Shown here: piece after piece, positions 1 through 14,569 of the stretch
Layout: each line of letters starts with the position of its first letter
Numbering within the stretch: position 1 is the stretch's first letter
From: Otis tarda
Lineage: Eukaryota > Chordata > Aves > Otidiformes > Otididae
Length of the DNA stretch: 64,000 nucleotides
Assembly: GCA_026413225.1 (NCBI GenBank)
Contig: CM048557.1
Coordinates: 46,817,371 to 46,881,370, forward strand
Reading direction: 5' to 3'
Notes under the pieces: model-generated
What the model was told of the DNA's origin: nothing
The model's database searches: none
The model's input: the letters and a program-made list of their open reading frames with translations, nothing else
Position numbers and translations under genes: made by a program

Positions 1-3000
1 GCCCTTCAGGGTTGGAATGACTTTTCTGGAGGATTTTTTATATAAGGAGTGGCTTCCACCACTTACCTTACTGTCTCTAGTGGCCTTTCTGAGCCCTTTT
101 GTCATGAAGTCTGTCACCAGATAACACTTTTCACCAGTATATTTTAACTTCTGTATTTATTTTCTGCTAAATTAATTCCTTTATTTTTAAGATCAGAATA
201 GCATCTGCCAATTTGTGACACCTTGCAAGTCTGATGCTCTGAAGAGCACTTCTTTTCCAAGGTCTCTGTGAGTAAAGGCTCCTTCAAAAGCATCAAAATT
301 ACTTGAGAAGCCAGGTCTGCTTGTACATCAAGAGTAAATTTAAAGATGTCCCTTTGCAGCTCTGCTTGCTGAGTATGTGCTTCATCCCAGAGATGCCTCC
401 TCTCCATACCTGACAGTTATTACTTCTATTATGGTCCATATGGAACAATTTTAATAATCAGTGTTAATCCCAGTCTACGCAGGGTTTAGGTAAACCACAT
501 GGGCCAATGGAGAATTTGTCCTGCTGAAATTCAGGGAAGGGATTTGAGACAGAAAGAAATGCCCATGTAGACTGAGGAAAGAACCATGTACACACTCAGA
601 CAGCATTTGTGATCTGAAGTGCTTCCTGAGGGAGGCTTATTCTTGGTAATCCTTGGTACATGAAATGCTCCCTTTCTCTACTGTATCCTCCTAGGCATGA
701 TGCATACAAGCGGCTCCCTGTCTAACTAGCTGTTGTTCCCGGCTCTTTTCCCTGATACAAAGAGTGTTCAAGGTATTGCTTGTACAACAAAGAGCAATAT
801 CTTGTGAGATTTCTTGGAGAAAAGCTCTGAGCCATTCTGGGGGTTTCCATTTACCCTGCAGTTTCTTCAAGGTAGGACAGAAATGTGGTTCAACAGTATT
901 TGACACAGTAGTAGGAATGTGGCACTCTTTGCCTATGATTAGGAAAAGGTCATCTATCAGAGAAACAAGTACTGCATCTGGACAGTGACCTAGCTTGGGG
1001 AGATCCAGGCAGTTAATAGATAGCATTATGAACATTTTTCTGCTAAAAATCCTGACCTGATTGATAAGAAAAGAGACCTTGGAAGCTATATTCACAGTCC
1101 TGCTTCATTCTCACTGTACTTCTGCCTCTAATGCAGACTGGATTTTGTAAAATGTACGGCTACAGATAGATTTCTTTGCTCTGTGACAAGTTGCCTGGTC
1201 ATCTTCTGTCTCTCTAGCAGGGGCAGGAGCTGGCATTCCCGGTCTGGACAGCAAGCCAGGGCAGCGTCTCTTAGGAGTTTTAGCCAAGCCAGTTGTGAGA
1301 GCGTGGCAGAGGATGCTGTGCATGGGGCTTTTGTTCCTGGAGCCCTCTGTAAGGATGCTTTCGTCTCTCTTGGCGAGGATTGCTGGGTCCATGAAGCCAG
1401 CCGGGTTCTCTACAGGGTGGCTAAGTTTGAGAGGGCCAAAATTTCCTCTTCTTTTGCTAGAAGACAGAGGGGCTATTTCTATCTCCTTCTCAGCAAAGAC
1501 TGACATGAAGATATACCCTGCATCCAAATGAGTCTTCAACCAGTTGCATTTTCAGCTACATGAGGTTTTTATCCTGTTTTTTCCATCTCCCTTGGTGATC
1601 CATGTGGGGCAGGTAGGTGCATTGGAGCCAGCACCTTTACCTCGAGCTGGATGCCTTGCCTCACTGTGCTGCAGCCCCAGGGGTGCTGCTGCTCTGCCCT
1701 GAGCCGGGCCACAGCCTGGAGTCATCAGATGGGCTCCTGCTGTGGGAGGTTGTGGGGCTTTGTACTGGCCTGTGCTCAGTGCTGGGGTTTTTGGAGCACA
1801 TCTGCAAGGAGCCACAGTTTCTCGTGTGTGCCCTGGGCTGTGGCTGCCCGACGCTTTGGAGGGGGTGGCCGGCCACTGCTCCCCTTTTCGCTTTGCTGCT
1901 GGCAGCGGGAATTATCGGAGGGCAATTATCAGAGCTGTGTAAAAACTGTTTCCTTGTAATGGGCTGCACTCCCAATGCCAAAACAAACTACCCAGCTGCT
2001 TTGGCTCCCTCCCTCCCACTGCCTTTCTCTTTCATCTCATAACTCCCTCACTACTTTTTTGTGCTCTGTTGTCTTCTTTCACAGCTTCCTTTCCTTGTCC
2101 CCTTTTGGCCTGCTTTTACCCCCACCACACACAGGGAGGGAGAGCAGGGAAACAGCCAGAGCAGAGGCTTACCTGTTAAAGCAGGAGCTTTAAAGTTCCT
2201 GTGTAAAATGTGGCACAGTAATGTGGGAGACTTTGGTCATGTTCATGGATGTTTTTTTCTGCCTATGTATTTGTGAGTGCTTTTGAGCAGGCAATATGCT
2301 GGGGGAAACTCACTCTCCTAGCGCCAGTTATGCTTGTCTGTGCGCACCCACCTAGGAAAGTGTGTGTTTGTGTGCACGTGTGTGAGCATGTGTGCATCAA
2401 GCTGTCAAATCTCACACGCTGAGTGTGAGACTTGCACGTTAGGCTTTCTCCTCACACTCCCCTAGGCCTGTGTTTCGTAAACGTGCGGATCAGCACCCAG
2501 TCTGTCCCCTGACATGTTCCCAAGTGCGAGACGCTCAGCCTCTCCTGTGATGTGACGCGCACTGCTTTGCATGGAGGGCAAAGGTAGACACTAAACGGGG
2601 TGACTGTGTGGGTGTGTAGGTGTTTGTGGTGTTGTTCCACATACTTTGAGGCTTTAGTGGAGTCCCTCACCACAGGATCTTGGTCAGTTGAGGTCTGCAG
2701 ACACAGGATTTGACCTTCAATGACTTCTGACACAGAAGCCAGAGGAATTGGGAGCCTGCGTGCAGATAGGTGTCAGCCATTAACAGAAGATGGGTGCAGA
2801 GTTATTTTTTGTCATTGGTTTGCTTAGATTATATTAATGTATGAGGGTAAACTTACCTGAAGTTTATTAAAGAGTATTGAGTATAGCTGTGTCCTTGGCA
2901 GGAGACTTTTCTAGTGAGAGTAATAAAGGCAGAATAAATCATTGTCACTGAAGGATGTGGCAGCTGATCTGTTCTTGAGAGGCAGGATGAACCTCAGGAG

Positions 3001-3768
3001 CTGAAATCCAGACCAGGCAAGTGGGTGGTGGTGGGTTTTGTAATTTGGTGGCTGCATTTTGGCCAACATGAGCAAAGCTAGCAAGTCGTTTCTAAAACCA
3101 CTGTCATGGCAGACTTTGTTGACAATGTAAGCAGTAAGACCAAGTCCTGGCTTGACTGGAGGGATGTAATTTTCCCTTGTGGTGTGTCAGATTGAGCTAA
3201 GGAGGATCGAGCATTGCCCACATACTGTTTTCCTCACTGCCAAATAGACATCTGTAGTTTTGATTTTTAACAGACTCTTCTACCAAGTTTCTGGAACTTT
3301 CTGGGATGGTATCTGTTTTTTTTTTTCTCACTTTGATTAATTGCAGTTACACTAAGTATCTAACATACATAGTTGTGGTCCTGACCTTTGTCTTTTGGCA
3401 AAGGGTTCCCAAATTGTGCATCGTAGTGGTGGATCACAGTGACAAACTAATGCTGCCCTATGGCTAGACATTTTATTCTGTGCAAGGATGTAGCCTGGAC
3501 AGAGCCAAAAAAATAATATGCTGTCACTGATCATGGTGCCTGTGAAAACAAATGTCAAAGCCCCTTATACTCTAGGGGATCTTGTCTTGGCCCCTCTAAG
3601 TCAAGCCAGAGTCCTAATACTAAGCTGACACATTAGATCGTGATGTCCCAAATCAAGAAAGAAAATCCCTGATCTGTTTAAATGTTGGACAAATAAAAGG
3701 TACATATGTGGGCATGTGCATGTAACAGACAGCAAAAGGGCTTGGCTGATGTTCTGGTCTCTCTGCAG
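1..3768 (+). other. ADCK1: Upstream ADCK1 intron (3' part)
   Basis: No coding exon, RNA gene or clear interspersed repeat is recognisable here. The stretch ends in the acceptor of the exon at 3769. Around 2358-2397 there is a short GT-rich tract, and at 2410-2430 an 8-bp inverted repeat around a 5-nt loop. The exons for the first ~70 residues of ADCK1 are not in this segment. Confidence 0.7.
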
Positions 3769-3972
3769 GTGCATCTGCGCTCTGCTGAGCGCCTCCGGGA
3801 ACTGTGCTGCGCCAACCGAGGCACCTTCATCAAGGTGGGACAGCACCTGGGAGCGCTTGATTACCTGCTGCCTGAGGAGTACACCCGCACCCTCAAAGTG
3901 CTGCACAGCCAGGCCCCACAGAGCACCAGGCAGGAGATTGAGCAAGTCATCCGCGAGGATCTGGGCAAAGAG
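3769..3972 (+). CDS. ADCK1: ADCK1 exon with KxGQ motif
   Basis: This 204-nt exon (68 codons, phase 0 at both ends) follows a CTCTGCAG acceptor and ends at GAG|GTAGGG. It reads from VHLRSAERL to REDLGKE. It carries FIKVGQ (window residues 20-25), the KxGQ motif that defines the UbiB family; in COQ8-type kinases this N-terminal extension folds over the active site and blocks ordinary protein-kinase activity. LGALDYLLPEEY follows, also typical of the family. It is the first exon visible, so the upstream intron acceptor rather than an ATG decides its start; the open frame continues upstream into intron only by chance. The match to vertebrate ADCK1 is close along the whole exon, which separates it from ADCK2, ADCK5 and COQ8A/B. 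Confidence 0.95.
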
Positions 3973-5469
3973 GTAGGGGCAGCCACAGCCTGTGCTGGCT
4001 TCTCAGGCCTTAGCAAGCCCTGGGCTCCTAGAGGAAGGAAAACAGGAGCAAGGAGGTCCCTGGTGGTTCTCAGTTGCCAGAGATAGCAAGGGGAGATATC
4101 TCCTCCTTGCCCCTGGGAGAAGGAGACGATGCCATGCGAATTTTCTGTGTCCATTGATGGGCATTATTGGCTTAGGAAAGGAGAAGATAACAGAGGATTA
4201 AGGATGTGAGGGCTGCCAAGTGGAAAAGGCCGGGCTCAGCAGAGCAGCATACTCCAGAGGTTATGCCAAGACTAACAGGGTTGCTGGAGGTCAGGATGGA
4301 GGGCTGTCTGCCGCACTGAGGAGTGGGAGATGGAGGTATTGATGTTCAGGACAAAGATATATTAGCAGAGCTCTGTGAGGGACGACTGCTCTCCCCTGGC
4401 TGCACTAGATGAATTCCAGGTAGCCTGACAGCCCTTTACTTTCTCGAGCCCCTAATTAACCCCCAAAGAAAATAATAGCATAAATCACTTTTGGTGCTTG
4501 CAGCCAGGTAATACAGTAGCCCAGGAGTCTCTGTCACCATTAACCCTCAGCAGCCCACGGCACTGAGATCAGAGGTGAGTGTCTGTGTTCATTAGTTACA
4601 AGGGAAGTAACCACAGTATTTAGAGAGGGCATTTTGCTGCTTTGCATCTTACCCCTTACAAGAAGTCCCCTCTCACTCCAATCCAGGTTGAGGATGGGCG
4701 TTTCAACAATCACAGCTGACATTGTGAGAGGGAGGCAGGAGCCCACAGTGTGCAAAGGCAATGGAAGAGAAGGTGGATGTGAGGGAGAGGAAGACAGGAG
4801 GCTGAAGAATGAAAGCAGTGTGGATGTGTGTTTTGGGATGTTTCGGGATATGTGATTGTGTGGTGAGGAGGTATGGGGGTAACATGATGGGGTAAGTGAA
4901 GTATTTGCACCTAGTGAGTATATTATGGGCAGATTTGGACGAGGTGGGTCTACCAATGTTTAGTTTCAGGACCTAGGAATTGTCTAGTCAGGAGTGACAA
5001 CTAATATTTTCCTGCAGTTTAATGGCAGGGTTAATGTCAGTCCCTGACCTGCAAGATGCTCCCTCTCTCAGTGCTGCATCCTTGTAGCCTGGCTGGTACC
5101 ACCTGTGTTTCATAGCTTAGTGAACAGAAGGAGCAGGGCAGGCTGGCTGCTCCCTGCTGTGCCATGGGCCTCCATCCAGCAATCTCTCCTCTGCAGAAGC
5201 CATGAAAGCCACCCCAAGGTTAGCCCCTATTAAATGACCAGTTTGTGTGGCATCTCTCAGGACGAGCCAGGTGCTTGGAGGGGTCCCTCTTCTTTTCTCT
5301 CAAGTGTGTGTTCAGCCGCCACTGATTTCTTTCAGCTTTTTGGGAGCTAGATGAGCCTTCCATGCCTCATTGATTTCCAGCGGGCCAGCTCGAATCCAGT
5401 CTCCACAGCAGCCTTCCCTCTTAGCATTCACTTCACCCACATGGACAGTGCTGGATAATATTTAATTTT

Positions 5470-5582
5470 AAAGAGACAGAGAGAGGGAGGGAAAAAAAAA
5501 GGTAGAAATGGGAAGAAAGGGATAGAGGGGAAATGCTAATGAGAGAAAGAGAGCAATGATAAAAGAGAGAAATTAAGAGAAT
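5470..5582. repeat. Purine-rich (GA) tract
   Basis: From AAAGAGACAGAGAGAGGGAG onwards about 110 bp are strongly biased to A and G on the + strand, with only scattered pyrimidines. Confidence 0.7.
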
Positions 5583-8500
5583 GACATGTATAAAAATAAA
5601 GGAGCTGGTGAAACTGGGCAGTATTAAAAGCAGAGATAAATGCCCATTTCCATTAGTTTCAAGGTACCAAATCAAGGTATTTAAAAGCAAAAAGGATCTC
5701 GGAAACATAATGCACCAAAGTTGCTTTTGCTGGAGCCCAGAGGATTTAATAGGGTTACTTCAGGAACAAATTTAATTCCAATGTAGCTACATCCTCAGTA
5801 TGTTTTAAATACAATGTACTTAGCTGAAATATAGATAGCAGAAGGGCAAGGTGAAGTGTCAAAGCAGAGGGGAGTGCAGAGGGGGATCCTGAAACCTTCC
5901 CCCTTGGGGCCAGCATCACACCTGGGAACTTGCACATGAATTCAAATAGAAGAGAAAATGACAGTGAGGGAACCTTCCCGGGGGCCTAGGCCTAACCCTG
6001 CTGCTCTTGAATTCAATGGTAAGACTTCCAGTTCCCCCATCAGGCACAAGAGCAGGCTTCTCGGATGAATCTCAAGTGTAGGCAAGAAGTAATTACACAC
6101 AGTTTGTATCAATGCAGAACAAATGGGGGAAATAGCAACTGGAAATACAGAGATACCTAGGGAGGAATGTGACAAGCTGACAAATTAGGCAAGAGCTTGC
6201 AAAAGGGCATGAAGATCAAAAAAGCCAATTTTGCATATAGAAGCATTGTATCTTCAGTCAATTAGAAACAGTCTGTCTTCTGATGTGACCTACTCCTGAG
6301 AATCTTATCAGAGGCTTGGATGTTTGACAAATGGAGTGGTTTTGTGGGAAAACTGGCGTATATGGAGAGCATGCCAATGAGACTGATCTTTGAGCAAAGG
6401 CAGAGGGCTTGTGAGGTGGGTTTACAGCAGGTTGACAGGGCTGTGTTGTCACCACGCAGACTTGCGTGACACCCTGCTGATGGGGGAACTCCCATTCTAG
6501 GCCAGCATCATGGCTGGAGACTGGGAGCTGCAGCAGGTAGCTCTGCTGCTTGAGCCAATGGACTGATTTAAAGGCAAATGGCACGTGTGCTGATCAGACA
6601 CAGAAGGAGAAGCATCATATATGCTGACTAGTGGGTTGCCCTGTCAAACCCTATTTTAAGTCTAGGGTGAATCTGTGTACCTATCAGGGATCACTGGGAT
6701 AAAAATACTCAGTAGTGAGCAGATGCTGGCTGTCTAATCTCAGCCATAGGGGTTTGGCTAAGTGATGGTTGGAGGTGATCATTCTCTTGAGTCTTGTAGG
6801 CAAGAGGTTGGAGTGGGGGTAGGAGTCTCAGGACAATACAGGTAGTAGCAGTGGGAGAGACTGCACAAAGAAATCTTTACCATGACTCCTAGAAACACTC
6901 ACCAGCAAGATCATAGAGTAAGTCTTTTGGGGAGACAGTGGAAATATCACAGGTAGGGCTTGTTCTGGATGGATTCCTTGGATCAGTTGGGAAAAGCTGT
7001 GTGCATAAGAATAGGTGATGAGATCTGAATGAAAGAGTCGCTCCTACCTCTATTCTCATCTTCCCTGCTTGAAAGTGAAAGGGTGTCAGCTGTGGAAAAT
7101 TAATGCAAAATGAGTATGTTCCCTACCCTACAACTGTCATTTTCTCTGCAGGGCTATTAATGGCACAGAGAAGGATAGCTGGTTCAGCTAGGCTCTCTAA
7201 CTCAACAAGGTGCATGCAGGGGAAAGCCAGGCAACTTCAGATGAAATCTGGACACCAGACATTTAGAGAGAAAGACTGATGAGAAGCTCTGGAAGATGAA
7301 TATTTTGGAGTGGCTGCACTTTAAAAACGCAAAATTGTTGTGCCTGAAAACTAGAAATGATGGAAGAAATTATTTGCCAGCACTGGGATTAGGGGCATTT
7401 CCTTCCTCTGGCAGATCTGTTGAAAGAGACTGACTTGTGGCCATGGGATATAGGCATGCTGGGGAGGTGATGCAGGTTTGGTCCCAGAGCAGAGGTGCAG
7501 AATCCAGAGCATCTCTGAGTTTGGCCAAGCCAGTTCCAGCTGACAGCCCTTTGGTGTCTTTCAGAAAAGCTTTCTGTAGGTCTTTCTGTGTGTGATTTCC
7601 ATGGACAAGGTGCTCAGAGGAGCTTATCACACATTGCTAAGACCAATCGAACTGTTGTGAAACTCTCCCCTTTCATATCTGCTTCTCTCTACTCTGATCA
7701 AGGCTGTTCCAGAACATCCTTCCTTATAGGACAGCGTGGCTGCAGAGTGACTTGACAGCTTTTACAACCCTGCTCTTCCGAAAATCTTTGCCTTTCTCTT
7801 GTCCAGCTGCAGTGCTGTTGAGTGCAGTCCCTAGTATGGGTCTGTGGGTCTCGCTTCTCTGCCACTGTGCAAGGATAATGAGTTTAGATACTGTGACATC
7901 TCCTGACTTCACTGTGTACTCCTGTCTATGCCAACACACTCTTCTACCTCTTTCTAGTCCTAAAATACCTCCTGGTTTGCAGTCGCCCATCTGATCTTTA
8001 CATCCCAGTAGGCCACAGCATAGCTCTACCCACTCGGCACCACTGTAATCCCTCTCCTGTGTACAGCGAGATGTCACTTTCCAGAGTTCATTGCTCATCA
8101 GCTTCCAGCCCATCCTCACTCATTAGTATTTTGTAATCAACTTACGGATTTGTTCCCCAAGACTCCTTATTCTCCCCCTTGGTGTGTTTGTGTACTTGAT
8201 ACTCCACCTAGGCTTTTTACTCATGTTGGAGGTAATTTTTCTTGGTGGGAGACATTCCCTCCCCACCCATCTCTCACCACTGTCCCTTCAGAAATATCCC
8301 AGTTCTTTCACCTGTGCTCCTTTCTGGCAGGTTCCCATTAGGCTGGTCCTCTAGTCCCTGCTCCTATGTCTGGTCTGAGGTTGTGTGCTTGGGAGTTACA
8401 GCAAGAATAAAGTTGGCATCCCCGTGAGGCCAGGATGGTCTCAGGTAGGGTCTTTCCCATGCCAGTGGAGCACCTGTTCTGTGCAGCTGCCCATGTGCTC

Positions 8501-11500
8501 TGTGTCCAGTTTGTGTCTTTGCCTGGGGGGGCAAGGGGCTGGTGTAGGGCACAGGGCTGGCCCCACTTGCCGTAGAAGTGAGGGTCTCTCCTTCCTCCTC
8601 ACCTCTTGACTTATCCTTATCCTATATCTCTGTCCTCTTGCTACCAGTTGTTGAAGCTGTCACAGAGATGAGTGGAAACTGCTGAAGCTGAGCAGTCTCA
8701 GATGCTATTAAGTGAGAGATCCCAAGGAATCCTGACCAGCTCTCTGCTTGGGACCCTGGGTATCCACATCTGCACACACACTTATACCACTGCTGGTGAG
8801 TTTGCTGTGTTCCAGGAAGACTGAGAGGCAAAACACGCTCCATAGGGAGAACACACCAGTGACTGGATGTATTACTTCCAGTGCTTGCTTTGTTCAAAGC
8901 TGAGGGGAAGGTCAGGGGAGAGCCCAGAAGTTGAGGCTTGTCTCTACTGAAGGCAAATAGTATGAAGGGCTTAAATTGATGGAAAGACAGTCATCTGGAA
9001 GGATGTCAGTCCAGCTCTGCTTTGTGGGAGTGCAGGTAATGGGAAGGATTTTCTAATTGCTTGATTAGCCAGCACCTCCAAGGAGACCATCCTTTTCATC
9101 CACCGTTAATTGCGGCTTTTACCTGTTGTTCAAGGACTATTTTGCCATTTGCAAGAAAACTCCTGCAGCCATACAATAATGGAGCTTGCTTATGGAGCAG
9201 GGCAGGATACATCAGTGAGGTGACTGTGATTTGTAAGCAAAACACGTGTGGAAGAGGAACCTCCTGAGCTGTGGTTTGTGAAGCAGGATATATTTTTACA
9301 GATGGTGATGCTTGAGTGATGCAGCATTCTGTTAAAGGGCTTTACTCTCCTTGGATTCCTACCCTTCTGCCTGGCATGGCACCAGTGCTGTGTGCTAAGA
9401 CATAGATACTCCTCATGTGAGAAGTCATTGTCCTTGCAGCAAAACTGTGGCTAAGAGGGATGCTGCCCTTTGTCCCTCGACCTTAAATTGCTCGCTAGGT
9501 TCCCAAAGTATTTTCTAGGCTGGGTGCACAAGCTTTATTCAACCACTGTTGAAATGTACCCACATGCACCTGGGAGCATGGTCATGGCAATGATGCACAG
9601 CAATGACTCGTGGCTATTTGACAGGGAGGGACAAAAATCGTACGCCCATGTGAACCTACCATGGAAAAGATTTAGAACGAGACCGCAGCAAGGTGCTAAT
9701 CCCCACAGCAAGAGAATTCCCTGCCCTCGAACTGTTGGAATCTGAGAAAAGACAGAGGGAATAGAAGAGACTGTTCTTTTTATTGCTGTTTCTGTATGCA
9801 CTCTTGGTACAGCACAGCAGTCTGCTGTGCCAGTGAAAGGGAGAAGGATGGACTGATTCCCTTCCTTCTGGAACTGTTGATTAAATTTTTTTAGCTCTGC
9901 CGGACCATATACTTACTTCTGATTTACAGAACTATTGAAGCAGTGCTCCGCCCTGCGCGAGAGCAGCTAGGCCTTCAGTAGGCTGTTGGGTGTTACACTG
10001 AATGTCCTACAGCATCCAGGTGGTTCCCAAGGGAACATAAGCTGCTTTCTGTAGCTGGCTCCATATATTGCCCTAGAGAAGGTTCATTTACCCTGCTAGA
10101 TCACAAGGTCTTCAGGTCACGATGCTACAGATCCTGTTATGGCCCCAGGAAGCCTCTTCTCAGGACAGCAGTGTTGTCTGAACCATCCAGGATGCCGGGA
10201 TGCCTGCTTCCTCTGGTGCTGCACAGCTTTGTGGTCGAGTGTTCTGCCTGAGAGCACTGATGTGTGGTACAGTCAGTGCGTGGTCGTTCTCATGGTTGCT
10301 TGGGGCTGTGGGACTGATGCTGAATGGCTCTGCTGAACACCTGGGTCTCCCATAGCTTGTGACCCTGGTTCTGTCCTTAAGTACCTCACTCCAGCAAGGT
10401 TGTGCTGGGGTGCTCTGTGAAGTTGGCCCTCACGTATGTCACTAACAGACATGGAGAAACCAGATACGGTCAGCAAGAGCCTCTTTTTTTCCTGCAGTGG
10501 GTGTTGTGTCCATCAAAGAAGATATCTTCTTCCTGCATGACATTACCCACTCTCCATTACCCATCAGATTGGAGGCTGGGCTTTGGTGGCCATTACTCTG
10601 ACAGTGTGAGGGACTGGGAAGTGGGACAGGAGGATCTGGCCCTTCTTCCACTCCTCTGAGCCTCTCTCAGTAGGCCTGTCAGGGCTTTCAAGCAGTCGTC
10701 AATGAAAAACACATTTGTATTAAAACTGTAATGAGGAATAAAAAAAATTCACATTTTTTTCAATAACTTGGGATATAAAAAAGAGATTTTTATCAATTAT
10801 GAAAAGGATTTTGGCCATAAAAAAGTAATTTAAAGAGTCTGAGATGGATGGCCAATAGCATTAATGTCACCCAGAACAAATGGGCCTGCATTACTCAACT
10901 GAAAGGCAGGAGCGGCTGCCTGTGCAGGTCCCGCTGCTGCTGCTGCCTCTGCTGTGCCCTCCCTGCCCTGTCTCTGGTAAGAGGCCCCAGTTGCTGGCAG
11001 ATCTCAGTGTGGCTGCCTCTACACCGGGCCCTCGTGTGGGCAGGGCAGCCCAGAACCGCTGCTCTACTGCCAAGGGCAGATGAGGAAAGCAAACAGGGAG
11101 CTTTGTGTGGCTCAGGTGGGCCACCTTGCTTTGCTCCTGTCCCTGCTTGCTCTGTTTGCAAGCTCCAGTGTTACTGACCCTTAGTGTCATGCCAAGAACA
11201 ACCTGGTGTCCTCATTGCCAGGGAAGCTTTAGAGCAGGATACTCCCTCCTTCTGCGGGTTTTCTCTCCGCTCACAGTTCCTGGGAGAGGATATGGCTGAG
11301 TCCTGCTCATGGCAGCCTCTTCCTTGGTGCTCTAAGCCCCATTGCCTAAGAGAGAGAAGGTTTTGTGGGCAGATTAGAGGATAATCTCCTTTGGCTTCCT
11401 TCAAGTTAATAAGATTTAGAATACAGGAGGTTGGACAGTGGATTTTCTGAAGGATTTTTTGGAGGGTCTTCTGCAAAGGAGTGAAAGATTTGAGATCGGA

Positions 11501-14500
11501 AAATGCTATGGGGTATGGCCTAGTAAGGAGTAGTTCTGATCTGCATGCTTAGTGACATTTTTTCCTTCAATTTACAAATTCTTTAGGTGCCTGCAGGTTA
11601 GTGTATGATATACCTGCATGGAATTTGTTGGTTCACAGTGTCTTGTGTGCAGATGGCAAGCTCTCTTCAGTACGGTTTTCTCAGAGTTTTGATGACACCT
11701 AAAGTGTTCCTCTGATGCAAATAAATCTTGGCTGGCAGTGCACACCACAGCTGTGTCAGGCTGTGTTCAGTGTCCACGTCCTGCGGAGGTGGTGGATGTG
11801 CTGCACAGCAGGGCTCTGGCCATTGGCAGAAACCACCTAGCAGCACATGGGTAACCCTTCCAGTTCCAAACAATCACTGGAAATTGCTCTCTGAAACTGG
11901 GATTAATAGTCCTTATGTGGCCTTCTCACATATGGAGACTTTCTTTTTTTAAATATGATGTGTGTCTCATTTGCTCAGCAATCTGTATGCATTTATGACA
12001 CAGCAGGATTTGGGCAGGGGCAGAAACACTGAGCTGCCATGTGGAGGAATCGGCTTCTGTTTCAAAGCCTGCTGCTGATACACTCAGAAATATTCTTACT
12101 TGATGCTCCAACCTAGACGCAGGCTGGGTTTAGAATGCCTGATTTTTCTCTGAGGGGGCAGGGAATTCTGTCATCTGCCTGCCCACGGTCTTTTAATATC
12201 CTGCACGCTTCTGCCTGGTTAGCATATCCTGTTTTCTTTCAGAATTTTATGTCTGCCCAGTTACTTGGCTTTTGACCCATCGGGAACGTGAAAACATGAT
12301 GCAGTGAGTCTGGTGACTTTTGGCGATAGATTATTTGTAGGTGAAACAAGTGACATGAAATAAGGAGTTATAGGGCCTGACTTTGACATATCTGCATTTT
12401 CTTAACACACAGAATAGACATAGAGCATTTTTATGAATTTTTTAAGATGTACAATGATCTAATAAGCTCTGTTTTATGGCACTTCTGGGATCCGTCTGAG
12501 AGACAGCTCCTGATTCCATGGAAGGATGCTGAGCTACTGAAATAACTTCAACCCTGCCTGCAGGTTTTCCTCCCTGTGAAAAAGCTGCTATGGACGAGAA
12601 CATAGGAAATTCTCCTCATGGGAAGCCTCACACTCAACATACTTTTGTGTTTTGAGAATTGAAGCAAAAATTGGAATCTAAGGGGTCTCAAAGGTCTTTC
12701 CACCATTAGTGAGCAGTGTGTCAGTCCCTAGTAAGCAGGCCAGCCTGAGAGAGAGGAAGTTTTCTCATGTTCCTTTTGGAAAACAAGTTATGTTTGTGAA
12801 CATAAAGCACATTTTGCACTTATTTTCTGTAAGCTTTGCAGTGCTTCGGTTTTACAGGGTGCCTGGTTCAGAGCCAAACTGTGAAGCTGTCTGCGACAAC
12901 TGAAGCAATAAACTCACATGACCTATGCTTGTGCCAGGAGAGCTCAGCTGAAGCAAACCCACGAGTTTCTCCCTTATAAAGCTCACATAACCACTCCATC
13001 TCAAATTGGCAGGTTCTTGGAAGAGGCTGTTCAACACCAACTCTTCCAAATTTCAAATGATTAGTAGAAAATATACATTAGTTGGCTCATTTCAGATAAT
13101 GACTTAAACTGAGGTGGTATCAGTTGTGAGTGGATAACAAAGCTAATTTTGCCAAACACCTTGTTGGATGTAACTGATTGGTTCAGCTCTATTAACTGTT
13201 ATTCTAATTTATCAAGAAAGGTTAGGAGGAGGCTAGAGCAATTAAAGTTGCCAGGCCTTATTAAGAGGGGTTGTACTGAAGAAGTGTCTCCATGTAACTT
13301 CTGCTGCTGTGTCCTTTGTGAACTACTGGTGTCTTTGCCCTGGTTGCTAAGAAAACCTCTAAGCCCACGCTTCCTATTCCAGGCTGTCTTTTGTCCCTTG
13401 GACCATAGCCTAACCTCTTCCTCTTGTTTTATTTTTTTTTCTTTTGTTTGAAAGAGCTGTGAGGTTGACTCTTAATAGGATATCCTGTCAAAGGCCCTTG
13501 CCAGTCCCTTGCAATCATCAGGACCAGCTCAGGAATTACAGGTTGGCTGCCACAAGCTAAACATTTGAGACACTCGGTGGTTCTGAGTGAGGGAGCACGG
13601 AGGAAGGGAAGGGTATGGACTGTACTGGTTCTATGGCCTTATCTCTCTGTTGACTACACAACCGTAGCACACTAATGACAATGTGTTGGGTTGAGCATCT
13701 CCAGTGACTTAGTGTCCTACACCTGATGAAGGAGGAGGTGCAGCCTGACAAGTAGCAGACTCTGGGCCACTCTCTCCTGGCTTTGCTCTCCATGGGGCAT
13801 GTCTGGAGTGGGTATCAGTCCTTGGCCCTTCTTTGGTGAGGTTGCTCCCCAGGTTATGATGAGGCGTTTTTTGAGATGGGTGCCTCTGCTTACGTTAGAT
13901 AGAATCCACCAAACTGCTTTACCTCATCCACAGGAGCACAACGATTTTGAATTGTAGGAAACAGAGCTAGATACCAGACTGGGTTTAGAGGCTCCCTGTC
14001 CTGTTCTTATTCCAGAGACTGACTTTGTTGCTCCGTCTGTTTCTGAGCTGCATCAGCCCTACGGATTGGATTCTGGCTCTAGAATAGTGGATTGCTGGAT
14101 TGCTTAGAAATGCATGTGAATTAATCAAAATTAACCCCCTACCTTTGTTTTCTTAGCCCACTTTTCTCCTTGTAACAACCTCTAGCAGTACACTCTGGGG
14201 GTGGAAGAGGAGAACGTGCATTCGAGGGGGAAGACAAATGACCTGTTTCCCACCGCACCCCAGACTGGCAGGCCTTCCCTTTGCAATGCTTGTCACCCTG
14301 CAGTGGCAGCAGCAATGCTAGGCCTGTAACTGTAGTTGATTTATGTTAACTGTTGAAACGATAATGTTTAATCTGTAAAGTGCTAATCTATTTTTTATGT
14401 TGATTATGAATAGGCCAGCTGTGCCTGCTTTCCTATTCATAGAGTTTAGTGAACAAGCCCATTTCACAGGCTGGGTTTGGAGAGTGATTTACATGAGAGC

Positions 14501-14569
14501 AGACACTCCTTTAAGGAGAGTAAATCAGCTGAGTTTTACACCACTGAACCAGGGACCTGGCAGCTCAAC

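Noticed and set aside
1111-1539. 142-codon frame on the - strand, and overlapping + frames
   Set aside because: No family resemblance and no supporting signals; it lies inside an ADCK1 intron.
2410-2430. 8-bp inverted repeat with a 5-nt loop
   Set aside because: A stem this short is expected by chance in 64 kb and lies in GT-rich DNA; it is not evidence for an RNA gene.
10928-10976. Possible micro-exon between TGTGCAG and GTAAGA
   Set aside because: It is 49 nt long, so it would shift the ADCK1 frame, and it is mainly a CTG-rich low-complexity run.
13480-13520. Short resemblance to a CR1 ORF2 antisense segment (CCTGTCAAAGGCCCTTGCC)
   Set aside because: The match is too short, and the sequence on both sides departs from CR1.
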